64,000 bases of DNA from Chryseobacterium tagetis (GCF_016735585.2 NZ_JAERSE020000004.1:310001-374000); one strand, 5' to 3'. Numbered from the stretch's first letter, positions 41,849-51,480 are shown. The notes: generated from the sequence alone by a model not told the origin. Numbers and translations are program-made.

Positions 41849-42595
41849 ATGAAAAAAATATTTTTATATATCCTTGCGGGTGGACTATGCTTTTCTGCAT
41901 GTAAAAAAGATGACGAAGATGATGCTTTTGTGGAACCTACTGATATCAATGTAAGAAATTCTTATGATGAACAGGCTATTCAAAAATTTATGGACGAAAA
42001 TTATCTAGATACACAAGGAAATATAAAAGCTTTTAGTGAAACAGATACGACCGATGATAACTATAAAAAGCTCTCTGAACTTAATCCTATCAAGCTCCCA
42101 TCTGGGGTTATTTATGTAATAAGAGATGGTGCTCAACCTTCACCTGGCGTTGCCATAGAAACAAATTCTAGCGCTAGTAATGCCACCCAAATCAAAACCA
42201 TGATAAGAGCAAATTATTACCTTGCTACAAATACAGATGGAAATATTAATTTATCGTCCAGAGGTGCACTTTTCAATACAATCGACGGAAACGGGTCCCC
42301 CTTTACAGATCCTACTTTTTATTATGTGAAAAAATCGGTTTTAGATGCTGCAACAGTAGATGTTGCAAAACAAAGAAGCTATTACGAAATCGAAGGTTTT
42401 CAAGAGGGTTTAAAGCAATTCCGTGGATATGAAAACACTGCAAACGGAGCTCCATATAACTTACAGGGTGTAATTATAGTTCCATCAAAAGCTGCTTATG
42501 CAAGAGACAGTAACTACTACAATCTTCAGAATGCATGTTTTGTATTTAACTTTCAAATCTACGATGCCAAAACAAGGCCAGCAGACCAACAATAA
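41849..42595 (+). CDS. FKBP-like lipoprotein
   Basis: 248 residues with a lipoprotein signal (MKKIFLYILAGGLCFSAC, Cys18) and an Asp/Glu-rich linker. The later part contains LPSGVIYVIRDG and, near the end, FQEGLKQFRG, LQGVIIVPSKAAYA, which match the order of strands and the GxxxGL..M..G....IPS..AYG wording of FKBP peptidyl-prolyl isomerases. Several active-site aromatics differ, so catalytic activity is uncertain. Similar lipoproteins in gliding bacteria include GldI, but I do not claim identity. A strong bidirectional terminator follows. Confidence 0.65.
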   Translation: MKKIFLYILAGGLCFSACKKDDEDDAFVEPTDINVRNSYDEQAIQKFMDENYLDTQGNIKAFSETDTTDDNYKKLSELNPIKLPSGVIYVIRDGAQPSPGVAIETNSSASNATQIKTMIRANYYLATNTDGNINLSSRGALFNTIDGNGSPFTDPTFYYVKKSVLDAATVDVAKQRSYYEIEGFQEGLKQFRGYENTANGAPYNLQGVIIVPSKAAYARDSNYYNLQNACFVFNFQIYDAKTRPADQQ

Positions 42596-42596
42596 A

Positions 42597-42632
42597 ATAA
42601 AAAAGCGCTTCAAATTTGAAGCGCTTTTTTTT
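42597..42632. terminator. Bidirectional terminator between convergent genes
   Basis: AAAAAAGCGCTTCAAA and its exact complement abut at 42599-42630 with no spacer, giving a 16-bp palindrome with A and T runs on the ends. It serves the FKBP-like gene and the glutamate synthase-like gene. Confidence 0.85.
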
Positions 42633-42645
42633 ATTTATGTATTTT

Positions 42646-44163
42646 CTAAGATCTTGCTTTTTGTTTTACATTCCCTAAGATATCCGGGAAGTAAAGATCT
42701 GCTAAGTGATCAAATTCATCTCCTCTCATAAACATGGTGGCATCAACCTCTTCGTAAGAACTTCTTCCTGCCGCAGCAATCAATTCATTACAGGTATGAA
42801 GTGTATTTTTATGGAAATGATACACTCTTTCTGCTTTATCAGTTACATCAAGGCCTTTAATCAGCATTTTATCCTGTGTAGCAACACCTGTCGGACAATT
42901 ATTCGAGTTACATCTTAGCGCCTGAATACAACCCAACGAGAACATAAATCCTCTTGCATTATTACACATATCTGCTCCCATTGCAATAGCTCTCAAAATA
43001 TCCAAACTCGTTAACACTTTTCCACTCGCAATAACTCTTAATTTATTTCTTAAATTATAGTTCTTAAGTGTTCTGTTAACAAAAATCAAAGCAGGTTCTA
43101 AAGGCATCCCTACTCCATCTGAGAATTCCGGTGGTGCTGCTCCGGTACCTCCTTCAGCTCCGTCAATAGTTATAAAATCAGGATAAATTTTCAGTACATT
43201 CATCTGAACGCATACGTCTTCAAACTCTTTAGTATCTCCTATACAAAGTTTAAATCCTACAGGTTTCCCCCCTGAAAGTTCTCTTAAATGTTGTACAAAT
43301 CTCAAAAGGCCTGCCGCATCAGAAAAAGCACTATGAGAGGGCGGAGAAATGACTGTAATTCCTGGCGTGACGTGGCGTATTTTTGCAATTTCCGGAGTAT
43401 TTTTCACCCCTGGTAAAACTCCGCCATGACCTGGTTTTGCTCCTTGAGATAATTTGATTTCAACCATTTTCACATTAGGCATGGTTGAATATTTTTTAAA
43501 TAATTCAGGGTTAAATTTCCCTTCTTCATCACGACATCCGAAATATCCTGTTCCGATTTGCCAGCACAGATCTCCTCCTTCCAAGTGATGCGGAGAAATC
43601 CCCCCTTCACCCGTATTGTGATAGAAATTGCCTTTTTTGGCGCCTCTGTTCAAGGAAATTTGCGCTCTATCACTCAATGCTCCGAAACTCATTGCAGAAA
43701 TATTGAATAAAGAAGCATGATAAGGCTGTCTACACTGCTCACCTCCTACCCAAACTCTTGGAAGTTCTTCTTTTGGAGATTTGGCATAAATGGAATGTTT
43801 TATTCCTTCATATTTTCTATGATTGACTTCAAGTTGGGTCCCGAAAGCTACGGTATCACTTAAGTTTTTAGCTCGTCTATAGACTGCTGAACGCTGGTTT
43901 CTGGGAAACGGTTTCCCATCTGTTTCCCTTTCTATGAAATATTGCTGCATTTCGGGTGAAATACTTTCGAAAAAGTATCTGAAGTACCCCAAAACAGGGA
44001 AGTTCCTTAGAATAGCATGTTTTGACTGATAAGCATTGTAAACTCCCAATGCATAAATTGCGGATAACAGCGTAGGTATCCAATAGTGTGCTCTTATTAG
44101 TATTGCCACAATCCACGTAGCAACAACTAATACAATCCCCCAAGATAAAAACTTATCTCTCAT
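42646..44163 (-). CDS. Membrane-anchored FMN-binding glutamate synthase family protein
   Basis: 505 residues. Two N-terminal hydrophobic segments (about 7-25 and 30-45) precede a barrel with the glutamate synthase FMN and cysteine motifs: MSFGALSDRAQISLNRGA, GGLSPHH-like GGISPHHLEGGDL, IDGAEGGTGAAPPEF, and the cluster region SLGCIQALRCNSNNCPTG with spaced Cys that hold the 3Fe-4S in relatives. It lacks the amidotransferase domain of GltB, so it is not a standard glutamate synthase; substrate and partner are unknown. It is single, downstream of mtaB on the same strand. Confidence 0.88.
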   Translation of the reverse strand: MRDKFLSWGIVLVVATWIVAILIRAHYWIPTLLSAIYALGVYNAYQSKHAILRNFPVLGYFRYFFESISPEMQQYFIERETDGKPFPRNQRSAVYRRAKNLSDTVAFGTQLEVNHRKYEGIKHSIYAKSPKEELPRVWVGGEQCRQPYHASLFNISAMSFGALSDRAQISLNRGAKKGNFYHNTGEGGISPHHLEGGDLCWQIGTGYFGCRDEEGKFNPELFKKYSTMPNVKMVEIKLSQGAKPGHGGVLPGVKNTPEIAKIRHVTPGITVISPPSHSAFSDAAGLLRFVQHLRELSGGKPVGFKLCIGDTKEFEDVCVQMNVLKIYPDFITIDGAEGGTGAAPPEFSDGVGMPLEPALIFVNRTLKNYNLRNKLRVIASGKVLTSLDILRAIAMGADMCNNARGFMFSLGCIQALRCNSNNCPTGVATQDKMLIKGLDVTDKAERVYHFHKNTLHTCNELIAAAGRSSYEEVDATMFMRGDEFDHLADLYFPDILGNVKQKARS

Positions 44164-44215
44164 GAATGTCGTATTTAAAGTTAAAAATAAATTTAGTGGA
44201 AATTTCGCAAAGAGA

Positions 44216-45562
44216 CTATGCTTTTGCTAAAAAACTTTCGTAGGAAGATTGCACAGAAACCGTGCCATCTGACAGGATTTTTTCTAAATTTAGAAATTCG
44301 ATCTGATTTACAGAAGCCTGATCAAAGTCCTTTTGAACTCTCACATAGTTTTCTGTAAAGCCAAACATTTTGCCGTCTTTATTTTCATGCTCCCAAAGAA
44401 CCGGAAGCGTTTTCCCTAATTGGGTTTGGTAAAATGCCATCTTTTTCTTTTCAGATAAGATTCTCAGCATTTTATTTCGCTTTTTTCTTTCAGGAATCGG
44501 AACTACACCTTCCATTCCTACCGCTTCAGTATTTTCTCTTTCAGAATAAGTAAACACGTGAAGATAAGTAATAGGAAGCTCATTAAGGAAATTATAAGTT
44601 TCCATAAACCTTTCTTCCGTTTCTCCAGGGAAACCGACTATTACATCCACACCAATAGCAGCATTAGGCATTACCTCACGGATTTTGTTTACTCTATCAT
44701 TATAAAGCTTCGTCAGATAACGACGCTTCATTTTTTTCAATAAGTCATCACTTCCGGATTGCAACGGAATATGAAAATGTGGAACAAAACTTTTGCTTTT
44801 AGAAACCAGTTCAATACTTTCATCTCTCAAAAGATTAGGTTCAATAGAAGAAATACGGATTCTTTCGATCCCTTCGACCTGATCTAATTCTGAAATTAGA
44901 TCTAAAAAAGTATGTTCGTGTCTTTTGTTTCCGAATTCGCCTTTTCCATAATCACCGATATTCACACCTGTAAGAACAATTTCTTTGATGTCTCTCGCTG
45001 CGATTTCTTTGGCATTCTTTAAAACATTTTCGATGGTGTCTGAACGGGAAATCCCTCTTGCTAAAGGAATTGTACAGTACGTACATTTGTAATCACAACC
45101 ATCCTGAACTTTCAGAAAAGCTCTGGTTCTGTCACCAATGGAATAGCTTCCGATAAAGAAATCAGTTTCTTCAATTTCACAAGAATGAACAATACCTTCG
45201 CTTTCAGATTTTTCTAAATCGTCAAGATAGCTTAAAATGTTGAATTTTTCTTTGGCTCCTAAAACCAAATCAACGCCTTCAATCTGTGAAATTTCTTCAG
45301 GTTTCAATTGCGCATAGCATCCAACAATAACCACCAATCCTTCAGGATTGGCTTTCATAGCTCTTTTCACGTGAAGTTTACATTCACGATCAGCATTTTC
45401 AGTGACTGAACAGGTATTGATTACATAAACATTCGCCTTCTCATCAAAACTCACCTTGTCATAACCGGCACCTGTTAATTGACGGGCAATAGTAGATGTT
45501 TCCGCAAAATTTAATTTGCAGCCAAGGGTGTGAAATGCGGCAGTTCTTTGAAAAGTTGACAT
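44216..45562 (-). CDS. mtaB: tRNA t6A37 methylthiotransferase MtaB
   Basis: A radical-SAM enzyme that adds a methylthio group to t6A37 in tRNA, giving ms2t6A. The 448 residues show the N-terminal UPF0004 cluster cysteines (Cys15, Cys51, Cys82), the radical-SAM CxxxCxxC at Cys156, Cys160 and Cys163 (GCDYKCTYCTIP), then IVGFPGETEERF and a C-terminal TRAM-like region. The start HTLGCKLN wording fits MtaB rather than MiaB or RimO. Its substrate is made by TsaD, also in this window. A TATCTTTG box lies upstream (45589-45596). Confidence 0.93.
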   Translation of the reverse strand: MSTFQRTAAFHTLGCKLNFAETSTIARQLTGAGYDKVSFDEKANVYVINTCSVTENADRECKLHVKRAMKANPEGLVVIVGCYAQLKPEEISQIEGVDLVLGAKEKFNILSYLDDLEKSESEGIVHSCEIEETDFFIGSYSIGDRTRAFLKVQDGCDYKCTYCTIPLARGISRSDTIENVLKNAKEIAARDIKEIVLTGVNIGDYGKGEFGNKRHEHTFLDLISELDQVEGIERIRISSIEPNLLRDESIELVSKSKSFVPHFHIPLQSGSDDLLKKMKRRYLTKLYNDRVNKIREVMPNAAIGVDVIVGFPGETEERFMETYNFLNELPITYLHVFTYSERENTEAVGMEGVVPIPERKKRNKMLRILSEKKKMAFYQTQLGKTLPVLWEHENKDGKMFGFTENYVRVQKDFDQASVNQIEFLNLEKILSDGTVSVQSSYESFLAKA

Positions 45563-45588
45563 TTATGTACTCCTGATTTTTGTGGATG

Positions 45589-45596
45589 CAAAGATA
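45589..45596 (-). promoter_or_regulatory. -7 box of the mtaB promoter
   Basis: The minus strand reads TATCTTTG, a TAnnTTTG match, 26 nt before the start codon. No well-spaced TTG is evident. Confidence 0.5.
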
Positions 45597-45629
45597 GTAA
45601 TTTTAATATGATTTTTAAATTGATTCAAT

Positions 45630-46220
45630 CTATTGCTTAAATTCGTCTCTCACTTCTGGGCTATTTTGATAACAAACAGGCGAAGAATTGGAATTAAAAT
45701 CATTTTCAGGAAATTTATTTTTCATTTCAGTATTAAATTCCTGAGACTTATTTCTTGCGATAGAAAGTGTATTCCAGTTATCATTTTTCATCATTTTAGC
45801 AATGTATATGATTTGTCCTACATGATAAGGGTAATGCGCCAACTGACGGAAAACAGCATCAATTACCGAATGGGCTTCATTTCTTATATAAATCGTTGAA
45901 TATAAATTTTCATCATTAATTTGATTCAAAGCATCGAAAAGACATTTCCAGCCTTTTTCCCAATACTCTAAAACCTCAGCTTTTGATTTAAAAGTATTCA
46001 CAAATTCTTCGTCACGATTTCTCCAAGGTTTTTCGCCGTCTTCTGTTAAGAAATTCGTCCATCTCGACAGCATATTTCCTGCAATGTGCTTCACAATAAC
46101 AGCAATTGAATTACTCTCTTCATTGAACTGCCAAAAAATCTGCTCATCAGAAAGCTGTTCAAATGATTGATCACCAAGTATTTTATAATATTCAAAACGT
46201 TTTATGAATAGATCTTTCAT
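45630..46220 (-). CDS. DUF1572/DinB-like family protein
   Basis: 196 residues of a DinB-like four-helix bundle. The N-terminal MKDLFIKRFEYYKILGDQSFEQLSDEQIFW and NSIAVIVKHIAGNMLSRWTNFL, with the usual His, and a late LAHYPYHVGQIIYIAKMMK supply the three metal-binding histidines of the family. Functions are mostly unknown, some members being thiol-dependent transferases. It lies upstream of mtaB on the same strand but with a 67-nt gap that includes the mtaB -7 box. Confidence 0.85.
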   Translation of the reverse strand: MKDLFIKRFEYYKILGDQSFEQLSDEQIFWQFNEESNSIAVIVKHIAGNMLSRWTNFLTEDGEKPWRNRDEEFVNTFKSKAEVLEYWEKGWKCLFDALNQINDENLYSTIYIRNEAHSVIDAVFRQLAHYPYHVGQIIYIAKMMKNDNWNTLSIARNKSQEFNTEMKNKFPENDFNSNSSPVCYQNSPEVRDEFKQ

Positions 46221-46259
46221 ACATATTAATTTGAATATCTAATTTAAAGATTTTACAAT

Positions 46260-46288
46260 AAAAAAACCGCCACTTTCATGACGGTTTT
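46260..46288 (-). terminator. Terminator of the T9SS cargo gene
   Basis: AAAACCG / CGGTTTT arms at 46263-46269 and 46282-46288 with a T run on the minus strand. Confidence 0.75.
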
Positions 46289-46305
46289 ATAATTTTTAAG
46301 TTAAT

Positions 46306-48402
46306 TTATTTTCTGTTTTTTACCATTACCCATCCTGTGTATTTAACAGGAGTATTTTGTTTACCAGGTTCATTCCATGTTATGGAATACCAGTAATTTC
46401 CTGTTGAAACAGGTTTATTACCCGCAGTTCCGTCCCATTTATAATTATTAAACTTATCCGCCTGGAAAATTTTATTTCCATATCTGTCATAAATATTAAA
46501 GACCAGATTCTGTTTACCTGCCAATGCTGAGTAATCAATCACATCATTGATACCGTCTCCGTTTGGCGTAATGGCATTAATTAAATTCGGAACAACAATA
46601 GCAACATCTACAGGCTCACAATTATAAGCGTCTTTCACGTAAATGGTATGATCTCCTCTTTTAATATTTGTAAAGACATTAGAATCCTGCCAATTAATAT
46701 TATCCATTGAATATTTATATGGAGATGTCCCTCCTGTCACATTTATAGTAACGGTTGTATTAGAAATATCAATACTTACTACTACAGGTTCTTCGGCTGC
46801 GTGTACTTTTACGGTTTGCGTAGCAATACATTCGCCTGATTTCAGTTTTACCCAATACGTTCCTACACTTACGTTGGAAATAGACTGTGTAGTCGCTCCT
46901 GTACTCCATTCATATCCGTCAAACCCAGATCCTGCATCAAGAGTGGTTTTATCTTCAATACATATTGTTTTATCTTTTAAAACTGATGAGTACACCGCAG
47001 GAATGATCGACAATGTTATTTTCGCAATACCATAACAGCCATTGCCATCTATTACTTTTACGTAGGCCGCACCTTCTGCCGAAATGTAAGCTAAAGGAGT
47101 CAGTATTTCATTGGTTCCATTGATCGCGTTGGCTACAGAGGCATAATATTTTTTAGTAACACTTGTTTGTGTAGTTACCGATACAGTAGTTAGATTAAAA
47201 GATGCCATTTTAGGATTATCTTCTGATGCACAAGCTCTTAAAGAAACATCATTCACAATCACTTCCGGGTAAAACTTGAGAGTAATCACAGCTACAGCAG
47301 AACAACCCTGCGATGTTTTTATCGACGCATATACCACACCTTCTGCTGACAAGTATTGGTTAGGCGTTGTAATCGGTGATGTTCCGGCATTCAGATCAGC
47401 CATCGTCTGATAATATTTAATCGTAACACTCGATCCGGTGAACACATTGGCAGTTGTCAGATCAAATGTTCCTTTCCCTGATTTATAATTGTTACAAGCA
47501 TATATTGTAGCATTATTCCCCGTTATTCCTCCTATTTTAAATTTAAACGCGCCGGTCTGCCTACAGAAGTTGATCGGATTATTCGGATTTGCAGGGTCTA
47601 AATAATGTATACTATAATAGTAAGTCATGGTTGTATAAACCAATTGAGGCACTAAAATAGGATTAGCCCCGGAAAGAGCATCATTCTGAGAAGTATGATA
47701 AGTGATCACAAAATTAGGATTCCCATTAAGAATTCCCGCGGTTAATGTACTGAAATCAAAAACGGCAGGACTTGCACAGATTAAAATTTCTCGAGGATCA
47801 TTTGGATTTGCCGCAGGAGTTCCTGGTGGAGTAAATGGATGCGGCTGCAAAAGAGGATCTGTAAAAGGAGAAGCCAAAGTAGCTGTTCCGCCCCAGGTTA
47901 AAGAAAATGGAGCAACAGTTGTACTTCCCGCTCCTACCCAGTTATCAATATAAAGATAATAGGTCTGTCCGGCTATAACGTCCATATACATACAGTAAGG
48001 CGTAGTTGAGCCTCCTGCTGCACTCGTAAGCGTACTGGTCATATTTAACCCTGTATTTGCACCTACTCCAATTACAGTAGCTGCATTACACCGGATAGGA
48101 GATCCCAAATTTCCACAAGTGGCATTAGGTCCGTAGATTGCCCAGTCATAATCTGCTCCCGGATCATTGGGAACCAGATCAAAAGTAAGGGTTCCGCTGG
48201 TAGCGATCGTAAGTTTATACCAAATTGAATTATGCTCACCCGTTGTCAAACAGCCTCCTAAGGTTTCATTCACGTTACCTATTCCTGTAGGACTGTAGGT
48301 AATACTCGAATTTCCACAAACCGACAACGCAGTAGAACAATCTGCCTGAGAAAAATAAACTTGTGATAATAATAAAAGAAATAGTAGTAGAGTTTTTTTC
48401 AT
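46306..48402 (-). CDS. Secreted protein with gliding motility-associated (T9SS type B) sorting domain
   Basis: 698 residues with a signal peptide (MKKTLLLFLLLLSQVYFSQA) and a C-terminal type B domain: TPNGDGINDVIDYSAL, FNIYDRYGNKIFQ, WDGTAGNKPVSTGNYWYSITW and VMVKN, the signal for export by GldKLMN. The middle has an N-terminal Cys-rich domain and repeated adhesin-like modules of about 85 residues, each carrying a SAEGVVYASIK / SAEGAAYVKVI segment with a following cysteine (e.g. around 362 and 447). It is likely surface-bound or released and probably adhesive. It is single, with a strong promoter. Confidence 0.92.
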   Translation of the reverse strand: MKKTLLLFLLLLSQVYFSQADCSTALSVCGNSSITYSPTGIGNVNETLGGCLTTGEHNSIWYKLTIATSGTLTFDLVPNDPGADYDWAIYGPNATCGNLGSPIRCNAATVIGVGANTGLNMTSTLTSAAGGSTTPYCMYMDVIAGQTYYLYIDNWVGAGSTTVAPFSLTWGGTATLASPFTDPLLQPHPFTPPGTPAANPNDPREILICASPAVFDFSTLTAGILNGNPNFVITYHTSQNDALSGANPILVPQLVYTTMTYYYSIHYLDPANPNNPINFCRQTGAFKFKIGGITGNNATIYACNNYKSGKGTFDLTTANVFTGSSVTIKYYQTMADLNAGTSPITTPNQYLSAEGVVYASIKTSQGCSAVAVITLKFYPEVIVNDVSLRACASEDNPKMASFNLTTVSVTTQTSVTKKYYASVANAINGTNEILTPLAYISAEGAAYVKVIDGNGCYGIAKITLSIIPAVYSSVLKDKTICIEDKTTLDAGSGFDGYEWSTGATTQSISNVSVGTYWVKLKSGECIATQTVKVHAAEEPVVVSIDISNTTVTINVTGGTSPYKYSMDNINWQDSNVFTNIKRGDHTIYVKDAYNCEPVDVAIVVPNLINAITPNGDGINDVIDYSALAGKQNLVFNIYDRYGNKIFQADKFNNYKWDGTAGNKPVSTGNYWYSITWNEPGKQNTPVKYTGWVMVKNRK

Positions 48403-48434
48403 TATCCAGTGGTTATTAAATTTTTAAAGCACAT

Positions 48435-48467
48435 CAAATATAACAATTTAAACTTATAACAACAAAA
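48435..48467 (-). promoter_or_regulatory. Promoter of the T9SS cargo gene
   Basis: On the minus strand TTTTG (48463-48467), 20 nt, TATATTTG (48435-48442), a full consensus match. Confidence 0.65.
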
Positions 48468-48538
48468 GATAAGAAAAGTAAAATATTTAATTATAAAAAA
48501 TTAAAATAATTAAATAAATGAAAACGAATAAACAAAAA

Positions 48539-49336
48539 CTATTTTATACTCGTAATATTACCACACATATTTTCAAGGTGGAAAATTTTATGAAAAGGAC
48601 TTTTCACTTCATTTAAATGCTCCCTGTCTTGAATAAAGGTATATCTCGAAGCCAGAGAATTCATATCCGAGACAATGACCAGCCAACATTCATCAACTGT
48701 ACTGTCATAATACGGGAATTTCTCGTTTTTCTTCTCTATTAATTCCAGGATTTTTTCAGAACAAAGCTCATCAAACAGGCTCATGCTGTATTCATAAGTG
48801 ATGAAAACATTTCTGCGGTGAAAAGATTTCCGTACACTTTTTACCACACCAAACGGCTTACCTTTTTTAATACTTTTATAAATATTCTGAATAATTTCTT
48901 CCTGATGCTCCAGAGAATCTAACTTAATGTTTGGGTAGAATTCTAAAAAATAAACACCACGATGCTTCGTAGTGTCTTCTTGTTCCAGTAATATTTCTGT
49001 CTGACGGAAAATTTTATTTAAACTGCTTTCAACCTTTTTCATTTCAAGATGATTGATCACCTCTGTAAGCTCTATTCCTATCTTTTTGTCGTTAAGTTTA
49101 GCGATAAAGTCTGGACTCTCACAGGTAAGATTTTCAAATTGTACTTCCGGAAAATGGTGCATAAATGAATTCAGCAATAAAATCTCGGCCTTCTTTTTAT
49201 ATTTTTCACGATCATGCAAAGGAGACTCATCGATCTTACGGTGATACTTCTCCATCGGCTTTTTTTTCAAATGTCGGTTCAGATAATATAAGCTCAGATT
49301 TTTAATTAAATCTTCATCAGAAAATGCCTTTTTCAT
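48539..49336 (-). CDS. Hypothetical protein with a PD-(D/E)xK-like segment
   Basis: 265 residues, very rich in Lys and Glu, soluble. The segment CESPDFIAKLNDKKIGIELTEV (residues 72-93) has Pro75-Asp76, then a short hairpin and Glu89, the layout of PD-(D/E)xK nuclease-fold proteins, but the catalytic Lys position reads Thr91 (ELTE). A helix rich in charged residues follows and the rest is alternating helix and strand. I see no signal peptide. It is monocistronic, so any nuclease or restriction role is only an inference from one motif. Confidence 0.6.
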   Translation of the reverse strand: MKKAFSDEDLIKNLSLYYLNRHLKKKPMEKYHRKIDESPLHDREKYKKKAEILLLNSFMHHFPEVQFENLTCESPDFIAKLNDKKIGIELTEVINHLEMKKVESSLNKIFRQTEILLEQEDTTKHRGVYFLEFYPNIKLDSLEHQEEIIQNIYKSIKKGKPFGVVKSVRKSFHRRNVFITYEYSMSLFDELCSEKILELIEKKNEKFPYYDSTVDECWLVIVSDMNSLASRYTFIQDREHLNEVKSPFHKIFHLENMCGNITSIK

Positions 49337-49502
49337 GTGCTTATGATTTTATTGTTATGGAACACATAAAACTTCCTGTTTCAGTTCTTGAAGTTTTGAT
49401 TATCAAAAAATTACACTTAAAGGTAAGCAAAAAAACAATTCAAAAAATGCTTTTAAAAATAATTTCTCTTATAATTAATATAAAGTTTATTTTCATAATC
49501 AA

Positions 49503-49510
49503 TACCTTTG
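49503..49510 (+). promoter_or_regulatory. -7 box of the glucan phosphorylase promoter
   Basis: TACCTTTG matches TAnnTTTG 27 nt before the start codon. Confidence 0.5.
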
Positions 49511-49536
49511 CCCTTTCAATTATAAAACTGTGATTT

Positions 49537-51201
49537 ATGGATTTTAAGAATTTTAAAATACCCTACAGCATCAATCCCCAATACTCTAAAAAAGTTGCCT
49601 ATTTTTCAATGGAATTTGCCATTGAGCAGGTGTTAAAGATATATTCAGGAGGTCTCGGATTTTTGGCAGGTTCTCATATGAGAAGCGCTTACAACCTAAA
49701 ACAGGATCTTATCGGAATCGGTATTCTTTGGAAATTCGGATACTACGATCAGGCAAGAAACCATGATCAGACCTTACAGCCAACATGGACAAGAAAAATG
49801 TACAGCTTCCTTGAAGATACCGGAATAAAATTTCAGATTGAAATACACAGTGCTCCGGTTTGGGTAAAAGTCTGGTACCTGGATCCTGAAATTTTCAATA
49901 CGGCTCCCATGTTTTTCTTATCAACAGATGTTCCGGAGAATGATCACATTTCAAAAACCATTTGCCACAAACTTTATGACGCTAATGAATCTACAAAATT
50001 AGCGCAGTACATTTTGCTTGGTAAAGGCGGAGCAAGATTGCTGGATGAAATGAATATCGAAAGAGAAACTTATCATCTTAATGAAGCTCACGGACTTCCT
50101 GCTGCATTCCATTTATTAAAAAAATACAACGGAGACCTGAATAAAGTAAAGGAAAAACTGGTTTTCACCACCCATACTCCGGAAGAAGCCGGAAATGAAA
50201 AGCACAATCTGAAATTATGCTATGATATGTCTTATTTCTCAGGATTGAGCATGGAAGAAGTGAAAAAAATAGAAGGTGCAGATGACGATCGCTTCAATCA
50301 CTCTCTTTGTGCTTTGAAAATGGCAAAAATTGCCAACGGAGTTTCACAGCTTCATGGCGTAGTTTCCAGAGCAATGTGGAGCAAATATCCGGGAATTTGC
50401 GAAATTACTTCGATTACTAATGCGCAGGAATTCAAATACTGGTCAGACAAACCGCTTTATAATTCAAAAGATGAAAACGACGAGACTGTTTTTGATTATC
50501 GTAAAAAACATCTGAAGAAAAGATTATTCAAAATCGTAGCAGATCAGACTGGGAATTTATTCAATCCGAATATATTTACCATTGTCTGGGCAAGAAGATT
50601 TGCAGGTTACAAACGTGCCGATTTGCTTTTGCATGACAAAGAGAGATTATACAGATTATTGAATCATCCTAAATATCCGATTCAGATTATCTGGGCGGGA
50701 AAACCTTACCCAATGGATTATTCTGCGATTTCTACGTTTAATTCTTTAGTAGAAGAAAGCAAAAATCACAAAAGTATGGCAGTTCTTACGGGCTATGAAC
50801 TATCATTAAGCAAATCCTTAAAACAAGGTTCTGATCTTTGGTTAAACAATCCGAGAGTTCCGAGAGAAGCTTCAGGAACTTCAGGAATGACGGCAGCAAT
50901 GAACGGTTCTGTCAATTTATCTACAGATGACGGATGGATCCCTGAATTTGCAAAACATGGTGAAAATTCATTTGTAGTTCCAAAAGCTGATTACCAGAAT
51001 ATGAGTGTTTACGAACAGGATACTTATGATCTGAACAAACTATATGAAATCCTGGAAAACGAAATTCTTCCTACTTATTACGAAAAGCCTAATGTATGGA
51101 GAAAAATTCAGCATAATGCAATGAATGACGTGAAAGATCAGTTCAACAGCGATAGAATGGCTGATGAATATTACAAAGTGCTTTACAACTATAACGGGTA
51201 A
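49537..51201 (+). CDS. glgP: Alpha-glucan phosphorylase
   Basis: 554 residues of the short bacterial alpha-glucan phosphorylase type, which releases glucose-1-phosphate from glycogen or maltodextrin with pyridoxal phosphate. Visible parts are VAYFSMEFAIE with YSGGLGFLAGSH, the histidine motif LNEAHGLPAAFHLL, FTTHTPEEAGNEKH, RRFAGYKRADLLL, and the C-terminal EASGTSGMTAAMNGSVNLSTDDGW, where cofactor and glucan bind. The classical GlgP is about 800 residues; this group is shorter throughout. It complements the GT5-like gene at 38.1 kb in glycogen metabolism, although no working glycogen synthase is in this window. Confidence 0.9.
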   Translation: MDFKNFKIPYSINPQYSKKVAYFSMEFAIEQVLKIYSGGLGFLAGSHMRSAYNLKQDLIGIGILWKFGYYDQARNHDQTLQPTWTRKMYSFLEDTGIKFQIEIHSAPVWVKVWYLDPEIFNTAPMFFLSTDVPENDHISKTICHKLYDANESTKLAQYILLGKGGARLLDEMNIERETYHLNEAHGLPAAFHLLKKYNGDLNKVKEKLVFTTHTPEEAGNEKHNLKLCYDMSYFSGLSMEEVKKIEGADDDRFNHSLCALKMAKIANGVSQLHGVVSRAMWSKYPGICEITSITNAQEFKYWSDKPLYNSKDENDETVFDYRKKHLKKRLFKIVADQTGNLFNPNIFTIVWARRFAGYKRADLLLHDKERLYRLLNHPKYPIQIIWAGKPYPMDYSAISTFNSLVEESKNHKSMAVLTGYELSLSKSLKQGSDLWLNNPRVPREASGTSGMTAAMNGSVNLSTDDGWIPEFAKHGENSFVVPKADYQNMSVYEQDTYDLNKLYEILENEILPTYYEKPNVWRKIQHNAMNDVKDQFNSDRMADEYYKVLYNYNG

Positions 51202-51230
51202 AGTTTAAATTAAAGATTACTTTATCCTAA

Positions 51231-51274
51231 AAAACAAAATCGGTCTGAAAAATTTCAGACCGATTTTGTTTTTG
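51231..51274. terminator. Bidirectional terminator between convergent genes
   Basis: A 20-bp perfect stem containing ATCGGTCTGAAA and its complement (51231-51250, 51253-51272) with A and T runs at the ends. It serves glgP and the DUF6496 gene. Confidence 0.9.
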
Positions 51275-51282
51275 TTTGTTAA

Positions 51283-51468
51283 TCAATTTTTCTTTTTGTG
51301 AGGTACTTTTAAACCTTTTTCTCTGGCTTCAGAAATACCTATGGCTATTGCCTGTTTTCTGCTCGTCACTTTTTCCCCGGAAGAAGATTTCAGCTTTCCT
51401 TCCTTGAATTCGTGCATTACTTTTCCTACTTTGTCCTGAGCTTTTTCTGAATATTTTGTCTTGCTCAT
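51283..51468 (-). CDS. DUF6496 small basic protein
   Basis: 61 residues, strongly basic: MSKTKYSEKAQDKVGKVMHE, then KEGKLKSSSGEKVTSRKQA, AIAIGISEAREKGLKVP and a Lys-rich end. This is the DUF6496 pattern; such small proteins are common in Bacteroidota and of unknown role, perhaps nucleic-acid binding given the charge. It follows the 157-residue gene by 12 nt and precedes a terminator. Confidence 0.85.
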   Translation of the reverse strand: MSKTKYSEKAQDKVGKVMHEFKEGKLKSSSGEKVTSRKQAIAIGISEAREKGLKVPHKKKN

Positions 51469-51480
51469 GATATATTTCTT

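Noticed and set aside
42498-42731. Plus-strand frame of 77 codons
   Set aside because: It overlaps the end of the FKBP-like gene, the terminator and the glutamate synthase-like gene, all better supported.
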